Positions 9,821 through 21,561 of a stretch of DNA of 64,000 nt are shown here, in pieces. Origin of the DNA: Scylla paramamosain. Taxonomy: Eukaryota; Arthropoda; Malacostraca; Decapoda; Portunidae. Positions within the stretch are counted from its first letter, which is position 1. Each line of letters begins with the position of its first letter. A program made the position numbers and the translations under genes. The notes below the pieces were generated by a model that saw nothing but the letters and a program-made list of their open reading frames with translations, ran no database searches and was not told the DNA's origin. Where the stretch lies: positions 9,153,678 to 9,217,677 of the forward strand of contig NC_087158.1 of NCBI RefSeq assembly GCF_035594125.1, in the 5' to 3' direction.

Positions 9821-10740
9821 ATGGCAGGCTTCAGAGTAAAAAAACTCCCAAGACCGGGGACACAACAATCCCCGGCAATAACAGAGGTGAGACATGATTT
9901 TGAAGCAGGCAGACTTCACCATTTTGTGTATGAGTGGCATAAGTTAACTAATGATCCTCACATTTTGGATATTTTAGCACATTGCCATCTAGATATTAAT
10001 GTTGATGATATCACTCACATTTTCTGAAGATGTTGAGTATGTTTTTAGTGAGGAGGAAAGGAGCATTATTACTCAGGAAGTAGGGAAGCTTTTAGACCAT
10101 AAAGTTATAAAGCAAACACGCAGGCAGGATTTTATCCCCTGTTTTTCTGCATAGGAAAAAGGATGGAGGTTTTAGAATGATCCTTCACCTAGGAAAATTA
10201 AACAAGCACATAAATTACAAACATTTCAAGATGAAAAACTTCGAACAGGCAATTCGGCTTGTTAACATGGCTTCTGTCGACCTTAGAAATGCTTACTACC
10301 CGGTCAAAATAGCAGATGAGCAACAAAAATTTCTTTGCTTTAAATGGCAAGGAAAAATCTTCCAGTCCTGTCTTTCAAACGGAGTTTCACAAGGGCCTCG
10401 TCTGTTCACCAAATTAATGAAACTAATTTTTGCTACACTGAGAGAGAGAGAGAGGGTACACCATCACCAGTTTCATTGATGACACTTATTTCTCACAGTT
10501 CAGTTGAAGGGTGCTATGAGTGTATTCATTCAACAGTGAAGCTCCTAAAGAATGTAGGTTTCTGTATTAATAAATAGAAGTCTGTCTTAATACCCACACA
10601 GTTTGGAATCCTTGGGGGAACATTATTGACTCTGAGACAATGACAATTACCCTACCTGAACGGAGGAAAGAGAAAATAATTCAAAGCTGCAAACAACTTT
10701 TTCACAGTGAACGAGACAGAATCAGGAATGTGGCCAAAGT
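9821..10740 (+). pseudogene. DIRS copy A reverse transcriptase (broken)
   Basis: Collinear with the copy B RT. Motif A appears as ASVDLRNAYYPVKIADEQQK at 10270-10325 (catalytic Asp), and the catalytic box reads FIDDTY near 10476 in another frame, i.e. F/Y-I-D-D. Other marks: SQGPRLFTKL. An (AG)n expansion at about 10440-10455 and several stops disrupt it. Confidence 0.8.
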
Positions 10741-10742
10741 GA

Positions 10743-11640
10743 TTGGTTACTGCAATTCCAGCAGTGGAAATGGGGAAACTGTATTACAGAAAACTGGAAA
10801 CTGCTAAAATTTCAGCATTACAAAAAGAAAAAGGCAACTTTAATAAATGGATGGACATCACATATAACATGAAAACAGATCTGATTTGGTGGATAAATCA
10901 TATTGCAGGGCAAGACAGGAACATTTTTAGACCAGGCATGGAATTAAACCTGTACACGGATGCCTCAAACTTAGGTTGGGCTGGTTACCTTAATTGTCTA
11001 CAAGTTAATGGTAGAGATGAGCAATTAATGAAAAAGAATTGCACATCAATGCAAAATAGCTCAAAGCCATCTTATTTGCAGTGAAGTCATTTGCACATCA
11101 GATCAGAGGTAAACACATCAAAGTGCTTTGTGACAACACAACAGCAGTGAACTATGTAAACCAAATGGGGGGCACAAAATCCACATCCTGTAATGACATC
11201 AGTAGAGAAATCTGGGAATGGTGTGCGAAAAACAATGCCTGGATTACATGTTCTCACATTCCAGGCAAAGGTAACTCCATGGCAGATGCTGCATCTCAAA
11301 TGTTTAATGACAGGCATGAATGGAAGTTAAATGAAAACATTTTTAGGAAGCTTTACGGTATCTTTGGAGTTCCTAGCATCGATCTGTTTGCCTCTAGATT
11401 GAATAAACAGGTACCTCGCTTTTGTTCATGGCAACCTGACCCTGAAGCTTTCTCAATAAACTGGTCGCAGTTTGAGCTGGTATACATTTTTCCCCTGTTT
11501 GCTCTAATTGCCAGATGCCTTAAAAAAAATGTGTGCAGAGATGGCAAGGGGGTGGTTGATTGTGCCACTGTGGCTCTCAACCATGGATGGGGCCCCTCCT
11601 CACAATGTTCGTCAAGGAACTGCGGCTACTAATAAGGAGG
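10743..11640 (+). pseudogene. DIRS copy A RNase H and linker region (broken)
   Basis: RNase H motifs: LYTDASNLGWAGYL (first Asp), IKVLCDNTTAVNYVNQMGG (third Asp), and CSHIPGKGNSMADAASQMF (last Asp). It is followed by the DIRS-typical SIDLFASRLNKQVPRF block. Split into frames 10743-11084, 11081-11632 and later pieces. Confidence 0.8.
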
Positions 11641-12019
11641 AAGGACATTCAACGCCACCTGTCAATGGCAGAGGAACACCCCATCATGGAGCACACCAGG
11701 TTGATGGCATGTCTATTGTCAGGCAACAGCTAAGAGCAAGAGGCATTTCGGCGGCAGGTACAGATTATCATGGCCCCCTGGAGACCAACAACTGAGAGAT
11801 AGTATCGAACACATGTCACCAGATGGTTACAGTTTTGTGACAGTACAGGGGCAAATCAATCCCCTTAATCCCGCTATAACGGATATTATACATTTCTTGT
11901 CCTACACTTTCCACAGGGGTGTCGGCTACGATTCTGTCAACACGGCCAGGGGAGCACTATCTTCACTTGGGATAGTAGTAGACAGCTGCAGAGAAGGTAA
12001 TCATACTCACTCACAGATA
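11640..12019 (+). pseudogene. DIRS copy A tyrosine recombinase, N-terminal piece
   Basis: The region encodes QQLRARGISAAGT (frame 11508-11795) and HRGVGYDSVNTARGALSSLGI (frame 11813), matching the SAM-like N-terminal domain of the copy B recombinase (YESINTARGTLSAIGI). It stops at the LINE insertion about 12020 and resumes at 16305. Confidence 0.75.
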
Positions 12020-12045
12020 CTTACAGAAGACTTCCTGGAAGAGGC

Positions 12046-13824
12046 TTACTCCTGTGACTCCAGATCTACATGTTCACCTTGTAGTAGCGTGCGGTGGATT
12101 TTTGCCTTATAGTTATATTTTAGTTCTTGATTAATCCAAAATTTATCAAGTCTGCCCTCATATTGCTTAATTGATTTTGCTCCAACCACCCATTCTGACA
12201 GCTGATTCCAATTATTAACCACCCTACAAGGGAAAGCATGTTTCCTAACATCCAGTCGTGACCTCTTCTTGAACAGCTTCAGTGAATTTCCCCTACTGAT
12301 GTTTTCTTTGAGTGTTAATATGCCTTGACTACAGATGCTATCATATTTATCTGTAAGTATCTTGTAGGTCTCTATCATATCTCCCCATGCTTTTCTGTAT
12401 GCCAGTGTTGGTAGGTTCAGTTTCTTTAATCTTTCTTCATAACTCAGTCCTTCGAGTCCCGGCACCATCCTTGTAGCCCTTTGCTGCACATTCTCGACCA
12501 TCTCAATGTCTTTCATTTGGTGTGGACTCCATACCTGGTTAGCGTACTCCACATGTGGTCTTACCAATGCCACAAACAAAGCCTTAAATATTGTTGTATC
12601 CAATGTGACAAAGGTCCTTCTAATTATGCCCACTATTTTGTTGGCTTTGTTCACTTTCTCTGCCAGGTGATCCACACAACTTAATTTATCATTAAATATT
12701 ACCCCTACATCCTTCTCAGAAGTAATCTTTTCTAGTTGTTTTTCCATTTTGTAGTCTTGATCTTCAATACTTGTTCTTCCTATCCTCATATATTTGCACT
12801 TATCCGGATGAAAACTTAACAGCCATTTTTCACTCCATGAGTATAGCTCCATAGCATCCTGCTGCAGCTTTAGGCAATCATCTTTTTCTTTTATACACCT
12901 GAATATCTTTGTATCGTCAGCATACAGGTAAACTTCGCTGTTATTTAATATACTTACAGGGAGGTCATTAATAAATATGACAAACAACAACGGCCCAAGA
13001 ACAGATCCTTGTGGCACTCCACTAGTCACTGGCTTCCATCTTGACATTTCTCCCTTTAACACCACTCTTTGTTGTCTATGTGTTAGAAATGCTGTAATCC
13101 ATTCCAGGTATTCCATTCCAATTCCATAACTTTTGATTTTATTTAGCAGTCTTCGATGTGCAACTCTGTCAAAAGCCTTCATGAAATCACAATATATTAC
13201 ATCCACTGCATGTCCCTCATCAATATATTCAGTCCATTTGTCCAAAACCTTTATGAGTTGAAGTACTGTTGATCGCCCAGAGATAAAGCCATATTGCTTT
13301 TCACTAAATAAACCATGGCTTCTCATATGTGCCATTATCTCCTCCCTCATCATTGTTTCAAAAATTTTACATATAATACTAGTTAAACTAACAGGCCTGT
13401 AATTTTCTGGATCATGCTTGGAGCCCTTTTTAAATATAGGTGTAATGTTAGCAATAAGCCAATCTTGTGGGAGCTCCTTATGTGTAAAGGAGTACTGGTA
13501 TATTATTTCTAAAGGCACCGACAATAGTTCCGCCGCTTCTTTTATAATCCTGGGATGTATTCCGTCAGGTCCCGGAGATTTGTACTTCTTTAGATTTTTA
13601 ATGATCATTTCAATTTTTTCTTTATTTATTTGCAGGTGATTCAATGATGGTACACTCTTCACCTCACAGTGCGGTACCTCGCCTTCTGGCTCCATAACAA
13701 ACACTTTTGAGAATTGCTTTGCTAAAACTTCAACTTTTTCCAGATCATTTTCAGTTCGACCTCCTTCCACAGTGCCCTTGTACAAATCCGGGATCCTTGA
13801 TTTGCTTTTTGTCTTAGCTTGCAC
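12046..13824 (-). pseudogene. LINE ORF2 reverse transcriptase domain (CR1 group)
   Basis: 592 codons open. RT motifs in order: YKSPGPDGIHP (81-91), NYRPVSLTS (141-149), motif A CDFMKAFDRVAHRR (212-225), motif [14 protein letters not shown] (269-281), catalytic YADD at 301-304, then the C-terminal NVQQRATRMVPGL and WGDMIETYKIL blocks that characterise CR1/L2-type LINEs. It synthesises cDNA at the target nick. It is separated from the endonuclease part (13722-15020) by a frameshift around 13800; without that and one stop, ORF2 would be continuous. Confidence 0.9.
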
Positions 13825-15020
13825 ATATTTCCAAAATAGTTTTCCTTCACATTCTTTGCTATCTCCCTTTCTTTTAGCTTCACAGCATCTCGGGTTTCTT
13901 TCCTAATTTGATTGTTCAGTCTCCTGTACTCATTCTCTGTCTCCAGATACTCATTTCTAGTGAGCACATTTAAATTATCTTTCTTTAAGGAATTCATTCT
14001 TGTCCACAACCTTTGTTTCCTTTTAATCTTAGACCATAACTTCTTGTTCATTGGCAAATTGTTATTCAACCTTTTCCTGGATTTATCTAAATTCCCCATT
14101 TTTCTTGTGGGTACACTTTTCTCGGTTGCGGCATGCAATTTAGACTTGAATTTGTCCCACATTTCCTCAATATTGGTTGACTCAGAAAGGTATTTGACCC
14201 AGTCAATATCAAGTTCCTTTCTTAGTAAGTCATAATCTGCTTTATCATACAAATACACGGTTTTTCTTTCATGAGCCACGATCTCCTCCATATTACAAGT
14301 AACTTGTATCACAGCATGATCACTTCTCCCCAAAGCATTTCTGATAGTGACCTCTTCAACAATTGATTCTTCATTTGTGAAAAGCAAATCTAGTGTATTA
14401 CCAACACTTTCGCCCCTTAGTCTGGTAATGTCCTCCACATGTTGAATCAAAAAGCAGTCTCGCACCTTCTCCACGAATTTTGTTCCAAAATCATTCATTC
14501 CTGTGCTGGTAGTGCAGTTCTCTCAATTTATTTGAGGCAAATTGAAGTCTCCCATCAAAATCTTGTATGCAGCTTTTATCCTTGTTACTTCTTGCAGTAC
14601 ATCCAGCAGCAGTTGGTTATTTTCCTCCCGACTGTTTGGACTTCGATATACAAAGGTTAAAATAAGTCTCTCACCTTGAAACATAATTTCCAGACAGCAA
14701 TACTCACAGAAACATGATGCCAAATCAACTTTGTTATACTTGATGCCCTTTTTCACGTATATCAAGAGACCTCTACCCTCATCACTCATGACATTACATT
14801 CTTCTAGTTCATATCCATCAATGTTATATTCTTCAAGATTTCTTCGATATCTAAAATGTTTTGGTTTAACTTCAGAGAGGGCAACAACATTTGGCTTGTC
14901 ACTAAAGGTAACAAGTAATGACCTTAATTCTAAAAACTTATCAAAAGTATATGCATCCACATTTGTAAACACAATGCCCAACTTTCCATATACATTATTT
15001 ACATTCCCAGCATATGACAT
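13722..15020 (-). pseudogene. LINE ORF2 endonuclease domain (CR1 group)
   Basis: An apurinic-type (EEP) endonuclease: NVVALSEVKPKHF (catalytic Glu), LTFVYRSPNS, MGDFNLPQIN (Asp/Asn pair) and GRSDHAVI (His) in the right order. An in-frame TGA at about 14519, following PQIN, splits it; the next codons continue in the same frame, which suggests a TGG-to-TGA change. After the endonuclease comes a lysine-rich linker running to 13722, where the frame is lost. Confidence 0.85.
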
Positions 15021-15076
15021 ACTTGTGTTAATTTTTACTCTGGCCGTGGCCTTTGATCCTCCACCTTGACAATCCT

Positions 15077-16132
15077 TCAGTTCCAGGGTGGACCTCTGAC
15101 CGCATGCTTCCCTTTTCCCTGGTCTGTCAAGTTTTTTGCCTTCTTTAACAGTTCTTGGTCCATTTCTCGCTCTCTCTTGGTTAAATCATAGGTCACTCTA
15201 AAATTTTTCAAGTTATCATCCTTACCCAACTCCTTTAAATTTTGAAATAAATAATTTCTCACTTCTAAGTCAGTCAGAACAGCCAGCACCGGGCGATCCC
15301 GGCCTTCTATTTTTCTGCCCAGCCTTAGCACTCTAATCATCTTATCCTCCTGAACCTTACATGTACTCAGAAGTTTCCTGATAATCTGTCTATCATGATT
15401 AATTCTTTCTTGGAACATGTTTGAATTGCTTTCTGGAACGTTGTACACTACTATGTTGTTTTCTCTCTTTTTCTTGTCATTTAGTTCTTGCAAGACAGCA
15501 GACATGTCCATTACCTCTTGTTTATTTTGAGTCGCCAATAGATGCCCTCCTGCTGGTCCTTGTGCTTCATTTCCTTCTTTGATACTGCCTGATTCTTTCA
15601 TTATCTGTATACTGGTTTCAGCTCTCTCCATTCGCGCATTCAAGCCTTGTAGAGTCTCCCTGTCCTTGCTTGTGAGTTCATAAGTATCCACTGCTTTAGC
15701 TTCCAGTAGTGCTACTCTAGCAGTAACATTATTGAAATCTTCTTTATCCATTTTGAATGTTTCACGTATCTCCTTAACCTCTTCCTGTAGTATTTCTTGT
15801 TTCTCAATTAAATCTACTTGCATCCTTTCTAGTTTCTTAATGTAAGATTTCAATTTTGCACTTCCTTTCTTACAGACTGCACAGTACCATGTAAACTGGG
15901 ATCCTGCCTCTTCTTCCGACATAAACTTGTAAACTTCATCAGGTATCCTCTCACATTTTACATGATACCAAGTTTCACAAATATCACATAAGAGTGCCTT
16001 ATCATCATTTCTTACCAGTTTAGTATATCTCCCACAGCAATCACTTGATTTATCACTCCTATCCTCTGTTGTTGTTTTACTTACTTTTCGCTTTCCTCCA
16101 CCAGGGGCAGAGTCGATCTGTTTACTAGCCAT
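15077..16132 (-). CDS. LINE ORF1 protein with PHD finger (CR1 group)
   Basis: 351 residues, apparently intact. The N-terminus is basic and Ser/Thr-rich. A PHD-type zinc finger spans ~32-88, with C49, C52, H57, C60, C84, C87 (CDICETWYHVKC, WYCAVC). A long coiled coil covers ~91-180 (heptads in LERMQVDLIEKQEILQEE). The last third, from NNIVVYNVPES (~226), resembles the RRM-like/nucleic-acid-binding half of LINE ORF1 proteins. Function: RNA binding and trimerisation in the retrotransposition particle, known for the class; the role of the PHD is not established. ORF2 starts about 60 bp downstream. Confidence 0.85.
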   Translation of the reverse strand: MASKQIDSAPGGGKRKVSKTTTEDRSDKSSDCCGRYTKLVRNDDKALLCDICETWYHVKCERIPDEVYKFMSEEEAGSQFTWYCAVCKKGSAKLKSYIKKLERMQVDLIEKQEILQEEVKEIRETFKMDKEDFNNVTARVALLEAKAVDTYELTSKDRETLQGLNARMERAETSIQIMKESGSIKEGNEAQGPAGGHLLATQNKQEVMDMSAVLQELNDKKKRENNIVVYNVPESNSNMFQERINHDRQIIRKLLSTCKVQEDKMIRVLRLGRKIEGRDRPVLAVLTDLEVRNYLFQNLKELGKDDNLKNFRVTYDLTKREREMDQELLKKAKNLTDQGKGKHAVRGPPWN

Positions 16133-16304
16133 TCCTTACTCTATCTTCAATGATAATGCAAGTTTAGGGTATTCCTTGAATATATCTACAGTAAATATAT
16201 ATCTTCAAATTCAAACAAATCTCAAGGAAGTTCCAAATAGAAAACAAAATTTCGCGTGACACAGCCAGCACGTCCACCACACGCCACGATCAACGATCAA
16301 CCAA

Positions 16305-16443
16305 TCTTGTCAACAGACTCCTGAGAGGTGTCTTCAATTTGAGACAGTCAAAACCCAGGTATTCAGAGACCTGGGATGTCCAGCTAGTGCTAGAAAAACT
16401 AAGAACTATGGAACCATTATGCAGCCTTCAACTAAAAGAACTA
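16305..16443 (+). pseudogene. DIRS copy A tyrosine recombinase, middle piece
   Basis: Encodes VNRLLRGVFN and YSETWDVQLVLEKLRTMEPL, collinear with copy B 59820-59950. It is bounded on the left by the LINE and on the right by the Tigger insertion at the TA dinucleotide 16442-16443. Confidence 0.8.
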
Positions 16444-16614
16444 CAGTGGACCCTTGAATAACGAACATAATTGGTTCCATTAAGGGGTTCGTTAAAGGAA
16501 AAGTTCGCTTTGCGATCTTAAGAACTTAGGCAAATAATTTAATTAGTTTCACAACATACAAAATACACAAAAATAACACAAAATACCAAAAATCACTAAC
16601 AATGGTCCTCAAAC

Positions 16615-16890
16615 TTATGTAAATGCCAAAGTACACAAGAATCTTATCTGTGACACTGTTTCTTGTTTCCACCAACTTAGTGATGCCCTGTGGAGCCGTG
16701 GCAGCCTTAAATGTAGTTTTGTCCTTGATGATAGTGCCAATGGTGCTCTTATTACGATCATAAAGGCGACACAACTGGGTGATGGTTGCTCCTTCCTCAT
16801 ACTTCTTGATGATTTCCTTTTCATAGCGACTGTGATAGGCTGTCTCGTCTTCTCCAACTTCTTTGTGCTGTCCATGTTGCTGAATGCTGT
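16615..16890 (-). pseudogene. Tigger transposase N-terminus (CENP-B-like HTH), truncated
   Basis: The minus strand encodes MDSTKKLEKTRQPITVAMK and then, after a one-base shift, EEGATITQLCRLYDRNKSTIGTI and QGITKLVETR. This is the first helix-turn-helix of CENP-B/Jerky/Tigger proteins that binds the terminal repeats. The second HTH and the whole DDE domain are missing, so mobilisation would have needed transposase in trans. Confidence 0.75.
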
Positions 16891-17067
16891 CTTGCTCACA
16901 AAACGCTGCTAAACAAGGCTAAACAAGGAGCAAACACTAAGAGCAGCCTCGATCTTGATCTTGATCTTGATACAGGTGGCACAGGATCACTCCTGAGCCA
17001 GGCCTTTGGATCGGCAACTCCTGTAGAAAGGGAAAAAAAAAAAAAGAAACGAACAGCATCCTCTATC

Positions 17068-17580
17068 CTAATTGTTCATACACCTGGCACGCCACATTCT
17101 CTCCAGAAACTCTTTCACCGCCTCAATCATCCTTTCATTCGCCTCTCTACACAGTCCCAGCAACAACACCATCCATTCCTTTCCTGTCTTCTCCACTCTT
17201 TCATTCCTATCATGCCCTAACTCAGTCAGTATCACTTGCATCATCTCATTCCTGTCTCTGGCATACTTCACACACTCCAGCACCACATGTTCCACCGTCT
17301 CATCCTCTCCCATGTCACACATCTGGCACACTTTGCTGCGGGACTCAGACCACCTGTAACTCCTTGCATTCACATCCATACACTGTGCCCTCGCTCGGAA
17401 GAGAAGATCACTGCCCAGGCTTCCATCATACCACCTTTCATACCTCGGGGCCTCTTTCTCCTTGTACCATTCCAGGGTCTCCTTTCTTTCCATCTCATTC
17501 TTCCATTCATTCAGTCCCACACATTTCACTTCTTTGTCTATCTCATTCTTCCATTTTCTCACATCCCATTCGGTTCCCAC
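17068..17580 (-). pseudogene. LINE ORF2 C-terminal zinc-knuckle segment
   Basis: 170 codons of ORF2 after the RT. The Cys/His cluster CQMCDMGEDETVEHVVLEC (C-x2-C-x9-H-x4-C) is the C-terminal CCHC-type knuckle found in several LINE clades. A stop at about 17581-17586 separates it from the preceding frame. Confidence 0.8.
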
Positions 17581-17586
17581 TCTTCC

Positions 17587-18549
17587 TCATCTTGTTACCA
17601 CCCATTCACACTCATTTTGATTCCTACCAGCCATTCTTATCGCCCACACAACTTGCAATCCATTCCTGTCTGTCATTCTCATGCATCTCTTCCTCCATTT
17701 GCTTCCACTTTCATTCCACAGGTACACCTTCCTTGCTATTCTTGCATCATCCATTCTCTCAAGCCTAATCTTGTACCTAAGTGTGGCTTTTGTCAGTCTT
17801 TCTCTGAAGGTGCTCCATCCCATGTCACCTCTCAAGGCTTCAACTGCTGTGCATCTCGGTGCACTCAGTGCCATCCTTGCTACTCTGTTCTGGCCCACTT
17901 CTAACTTATCAATTTCACTTTCATTCCATGCAATCACATCCATACCATACATTATACATAGCACAGCCACACTCTTCCACACTTCTCTCAACACATCATA
18001 CTTACTTGCTCTCATCCTTGCCGCGCTTCCCAATCGACCTACCCACTGGTTTAGCATACTTATCTTTTCATTCTTTGCCTTTGCACACCCACTAGGACTC
18101 ATCCACATCCCTAAGTACTTGTATTCTTGCACCTGTCTCAACTCATTCTCTCCAAGTCTCCATACCACATTACTTTCATCCTCTGACCTATTCACAATCA
18201 TTACTTTGCTTTTCTCACTGCTAAACCTTACTCCAAAGTCTTTACCATAGCCATCCACTACATCCAACAAACTTTGAAGCTCATCTGCCGATTCACTCAT
18301 AACAACTACATCATCTGCATAAAGGAGCACACATACTTTATCATTCCCCACACTTACCCCTACATTCATTCTTCTCATCCTGGCTGCTAGCTCCTTTGTA
18401 TACAGGCTAAAAAGGGTTGGTGACAATATACAGCCCTGCCTAACTCCTCTCTCACTCTTCACCCAGTCTGTTTCTATGTCTCCTAGCCTGTATCTAGCTC
18501 TTGTGTCCACATACATACTTTGCACTACGTTAACTATCTTTGCACTCAA
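17587..18549 (-). pseudogene. LINE ORF2 reverse transcriptase, second half
   Basis: Contains motif B GVRQGCILSPTLFSLY, catalytic LLYADDVVVMSES, and thumb YKYLGMWMSPSG. It follows a frameshift at about 18550 that separates it from motif A (FLDIEKAYDRVNRE) in the upstream frame. Confidence 0.88.
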
Positions 18550-20458
18550 TCCAATCTTTTCTAAGACTACCTGACATTTCTCTGTTCACTCTATCATAAG
18601 CTTTCTCTATATCCAAAAAACCTAGGTACAATTTACCCCCATCCTTCTTTTTCTTCTCAATCATTTCATTCACCACAAACATATTGTCCTCAGCTCTCCT
18701 GTCCCTACGAAAACCATTCTGTTCTTCACCCAGCACTCCAGCTCTCTCAATCCATTTACACAGTCTCTCATTCAACACTGCACTGAAAACTTTACCTACT
18801 GTATTCACTAATGCAATTGGCCTGTAGTTCTTCAGCTCATTCTTACTCTTAAATCCTCCCTTATGTAACAGACACACTCGGCTCTCATTCCACTTTCTTG
18901 GCACTCTCTCTTCATCCCACACTCGGTTGAATAACTCAGTCATTCTGTCTATCACTACCTCCCCACCATTCTTGTAGAACTCATAGGGTATATCATCTGG
19001 ACCTGCTGCCTTGCCATTCTTCTGCCTTCTCACACACCTCTCCACTTCATCCCTACTGATTCTTTCATCCAGTTCATCTGCATTCTTCCTTTCCAGTGTT
19101 ACACATTCTTCTCTCACACTAAACATCTCACCTACCCCACCTACTTCTTCCCAGAACCCTTTGATTGCCTCCCTGATTCCATCCTTCTCTGTTATAACTA
19201 CACCCTCCACTTTTAGACTCTCCACACCAACACTGCCTGACATATTCTCACCTCTCATGAACTTGTACCATTCACGGCCACCTTCCATACCTTTCTCCCT
19301 TAAAGATTGAATCACGCTCCTTTCACTCTTCACTTTAGCATTCATTATCATTTGTCTCGTCAACCGCTGCTGCTTCACATATGCTGCCCATGCATTCAGA
19401 TACTCATTCTCTGCCTCATCGCTTTCATGCCTCTTTTTCCTCAGCCATCTACACTGTCTACTCATTTTCTTTCGCTCCTTCCTAGCCGCTCTGATTTCAT
19501 CATTCCACCATGGTTTACATACATTCTTTCTTCTACCTACTCTCACAAACCCTATCTGGTTCTCAGCAGCACCCCTCACGTCCTCAACCAGTTTCTCATT
19601 CAGATGCTCCACGTCATGCACACTTTCGTCGTCCCAGCTTCTCTCACTCAGATCAACCTGAAAGTTCTCCCACCCTACATCTCTCAGTCTCCACTTCTTT
19701 CTCTTACTTGCCACTTTCACTTCATTCCCACCCTGCATCAAGCACTCCACAACCAGCATGTTGTGATCGGACACAATATCAACCAAACCATCCTCATCTA
19801 TCCACATGTGCGACACAATTTCACGCATTCTTCCATTCACCAACATGTAGTCAATTGCCGATTCCTGTTCTCTTGCACTCCAAGTCACACGCCCCTCTGC
19901 CAAAGTAACGTTCAGATTTTCCAACTCCAGTTCATCAACAAACTCTCCAAGCATTTCACCATTCCTGTTCACCTGTTCCCCCAGTATTCCCAAATGTGCA
20001 TTCATGTCACCCATAATTAGCACTCTCTCCTCTCCATGCTCTCTCACAACTTTCTTAAGTATGTCATACTTCCTCCTATTTTCCCTCTCTGCTCTTTCAC
20101 CCATGACAGTCATGTACGCTACCACCAGTACCACCTTCTCTGGTCTGCCACGACCATCCATGCATTCCACTCTTACTGCAAGCACATCCTCACTACTTGT
20201 ACACTCCCCCACATCAATCTCCTCTACTTTCAGTCCTCTTTCTTTCTTGTAGAGTAGGGCTACGCCTCCTCCCAGTGTTTCCTGTGCCTTACGCCCCTTT
20301 CCAATCATAACATACTCGCATCCCTCCATTCGTACATCATCTCTCAGGTGAGTCTCAGTGAGCCCGACTAAGTCGAACCTCCACTCCCTGAGCTCCTTGC
20401 ATACATCCTCAAACTTGCCCACACCCCATCCTCTCACATTCATACAGCCAATCTTCAC
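18530..20458 (-). pseudogene. LINE ORF2 endonuclease and first half of RT
   Basis: 642 codons. The EEP endonuclease opens with MKIGCMNVRGWGVGK, then VGLTETHLRDD (catalytic Glu), VVAYMTVMG, IMGDMNAHLG, and IVSDHNMLV (His). The RT begins at KAAGPDDIPYEFYK, then NYRPIALVNTVGK and FLDIEKAYDRV (motif A), after which the frame is lost. It starts 64 bp downstream of the ORF1 stop. Confidence 0.88.
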
Positions 20459-20521
20459 ACATTTACTTGCCTGGTTAGTCTCTTTTCTTTCATGTTTGCT
20501 GACATCAGTGGGTCCTCCTCG

Positions 20522-21436
20522 TCATGCGTCGTCCACACAACACACCTGCCTCGCCCTCATCCACTCAGCCAGTCGACATCCTAGCCTCTCATTCCCGTTG
20601 TGGTTGAGGTGGACCCCGTCTCTCCCGAAGAATTTGTCCTGGTCAAGGATCCCATCCATGTCCAGGAAGCTCACGTTGCCCTTCTTCTCTGCCATCCATT
20701 CCATCTTGACCCTCATGAGTTCCATGCATATCTTGCGGTTCGTTTCTCTTCTAACCTTCTCATACTGCACTCCTTCCCATGGGCGCCGCAGGACCCCCAC
20801 CACAGCCACACACATCTTCTTCTCTTCTGCTGCCCTCACTGCTTCTATCACTTCCTTTACTGTGTCTTCAGCACCTGCCTCTACCAAGTTGTTGCCTCCT
20901 CCTTGGACAACTAGCAGGCTTCTCTCTTCCATTTCTTGCACTTCTTCCTTGACTTTCCTCTTGATGTCTTGGATCTTAGCACCTCCCATGCTGGTGCACT
21001 CAATTTCCCTTCTCACAAAGTCGGGAGTCTTCCTTACCATGCTGTCTCCAATGACACGTACTGGGGCTTTCTTGACTACCATTCTCTTCTTCCTTGGGCG
21101 TCTGTCTGTTCTGGCCACTTCCACCACTTCTTGCTGGTCTTTTCTTTCTTCAGTCTTCGTCGTCTGTGCTTCTGCCTCTTTCATCAGGTTTTCTGTCTGG
21201 GTGCTCTGCTCCACTCTCTCTTCTTTTTCTTCATCCTGGTTCCTCCATTCATTGAGGCTCTTGCTCAGGCATTCCCTGCAGAGGAACACCAGAAGCTCGA
21301 ACCCCAGCGCCTTCATGTTGGCCTCCCTCATGCCCACACAGGCTACATGGAACCAGGCCATGCATCTCTCGCATGCCACAGCCCTTTGCCTGTTCGCCAC
21401 ACTCTCTTCGCATGAACCACACGCGCTCATCACCAT
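20522..21436 (-). CDS. LINE ORF1 with PHD finger and SGNH/GDSL esterase
   Basis: 304 residues, intact. A C4HC3 PHD finger covers 6-56 (C6, C9, C22, C25, H30, C33, C53, C56). A charged linker (65-120) rich in Glu, Gln and Lys follows. An SGNH hydrolase fold then spans 126-295: block I VIGDSM with nucleophile Ser132; block III-like GGGNN (179-183); block V DGVHLN with Asp273 and His276. All four SGNH landmarks are therefore present. In related LINEs the ORF1 esterase has lipolytic activity of unknown role and the protein binds RNA; here activity is only inferred. The plus-strand frames opposite are antisense shadows. Confidence 0.88.
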   Translation of the reverse strand: MVMSACGSCEESVANRQRAVACERCMAWFHVACVGMREANMKALGFELLVFLCRECLSKSLNEWRNQDEEKEERVEQSTQTENLMKEAEAQTTKTEERKDQQEVVEVARTDRRPRKKRMVVKKAPVRVIGDSMVRKTPDFVRREIECTSMGGAKIQDIKRKVKEEVQEMEERSLLVVQGGGNNLVEAGAEDTVKEVIEAVRAAEEKKMCVAVVGVLRRPWEGVQYEKVRRETNRKICMELMRVKMEWMAEKKGNVSFLDMDGILDQDKFFGRDGVHLNHNGNERLGCRLAEWMRARQVCCVDDA

Positions 21437-21561
21437 TTTCAGGGTATTTCAGCACACAGGCAAGAAAAATAAACCACAAAACTCAGAGAAAACTCAGAGA
21501 GCAAGGCAAAGCCACTTGTACACACCGCTAGCAGCCAGAATCTCGGCGGGAGATAATCACA

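Larger units (their letters stand above)
12020..16304 (-). mobile_element. CR1-group LINE, near full length, inserted in DIRS A recombinase
   Basis: It lies in the minus orientation: 5' UTR about 16133-16304, ORF1 15077-16132, ORF2 12046 to about 15070. Both flanks are DIRS recombinase, and the DIRS reading resumes within a few codons of where it broke. Boundaries are good to ~20 bp; a clean target duplication was not identified. ORF2 has only two lesions (TGA near 14519 and one frameshift near 13800), so this is a relatively young copy. Confidence 0.85.
16951..21561 (-). mobile_element. LINE with PHD + SGNH-esterase ORF1, near full length
   Basis: Minus-oriented: 5' end about 21561, ORF1 20522-21436, ORF2 from 20458 down to 17068, and a 3' tail of ATCAAG units (plus-strand GATCTT, 16951-16971). 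It sits inside the Tigger. The esterase-bearing ORF1 is known from CR1, L2 and related LINE clades; the exact clade here is not resolved. Confidence 0.85.
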
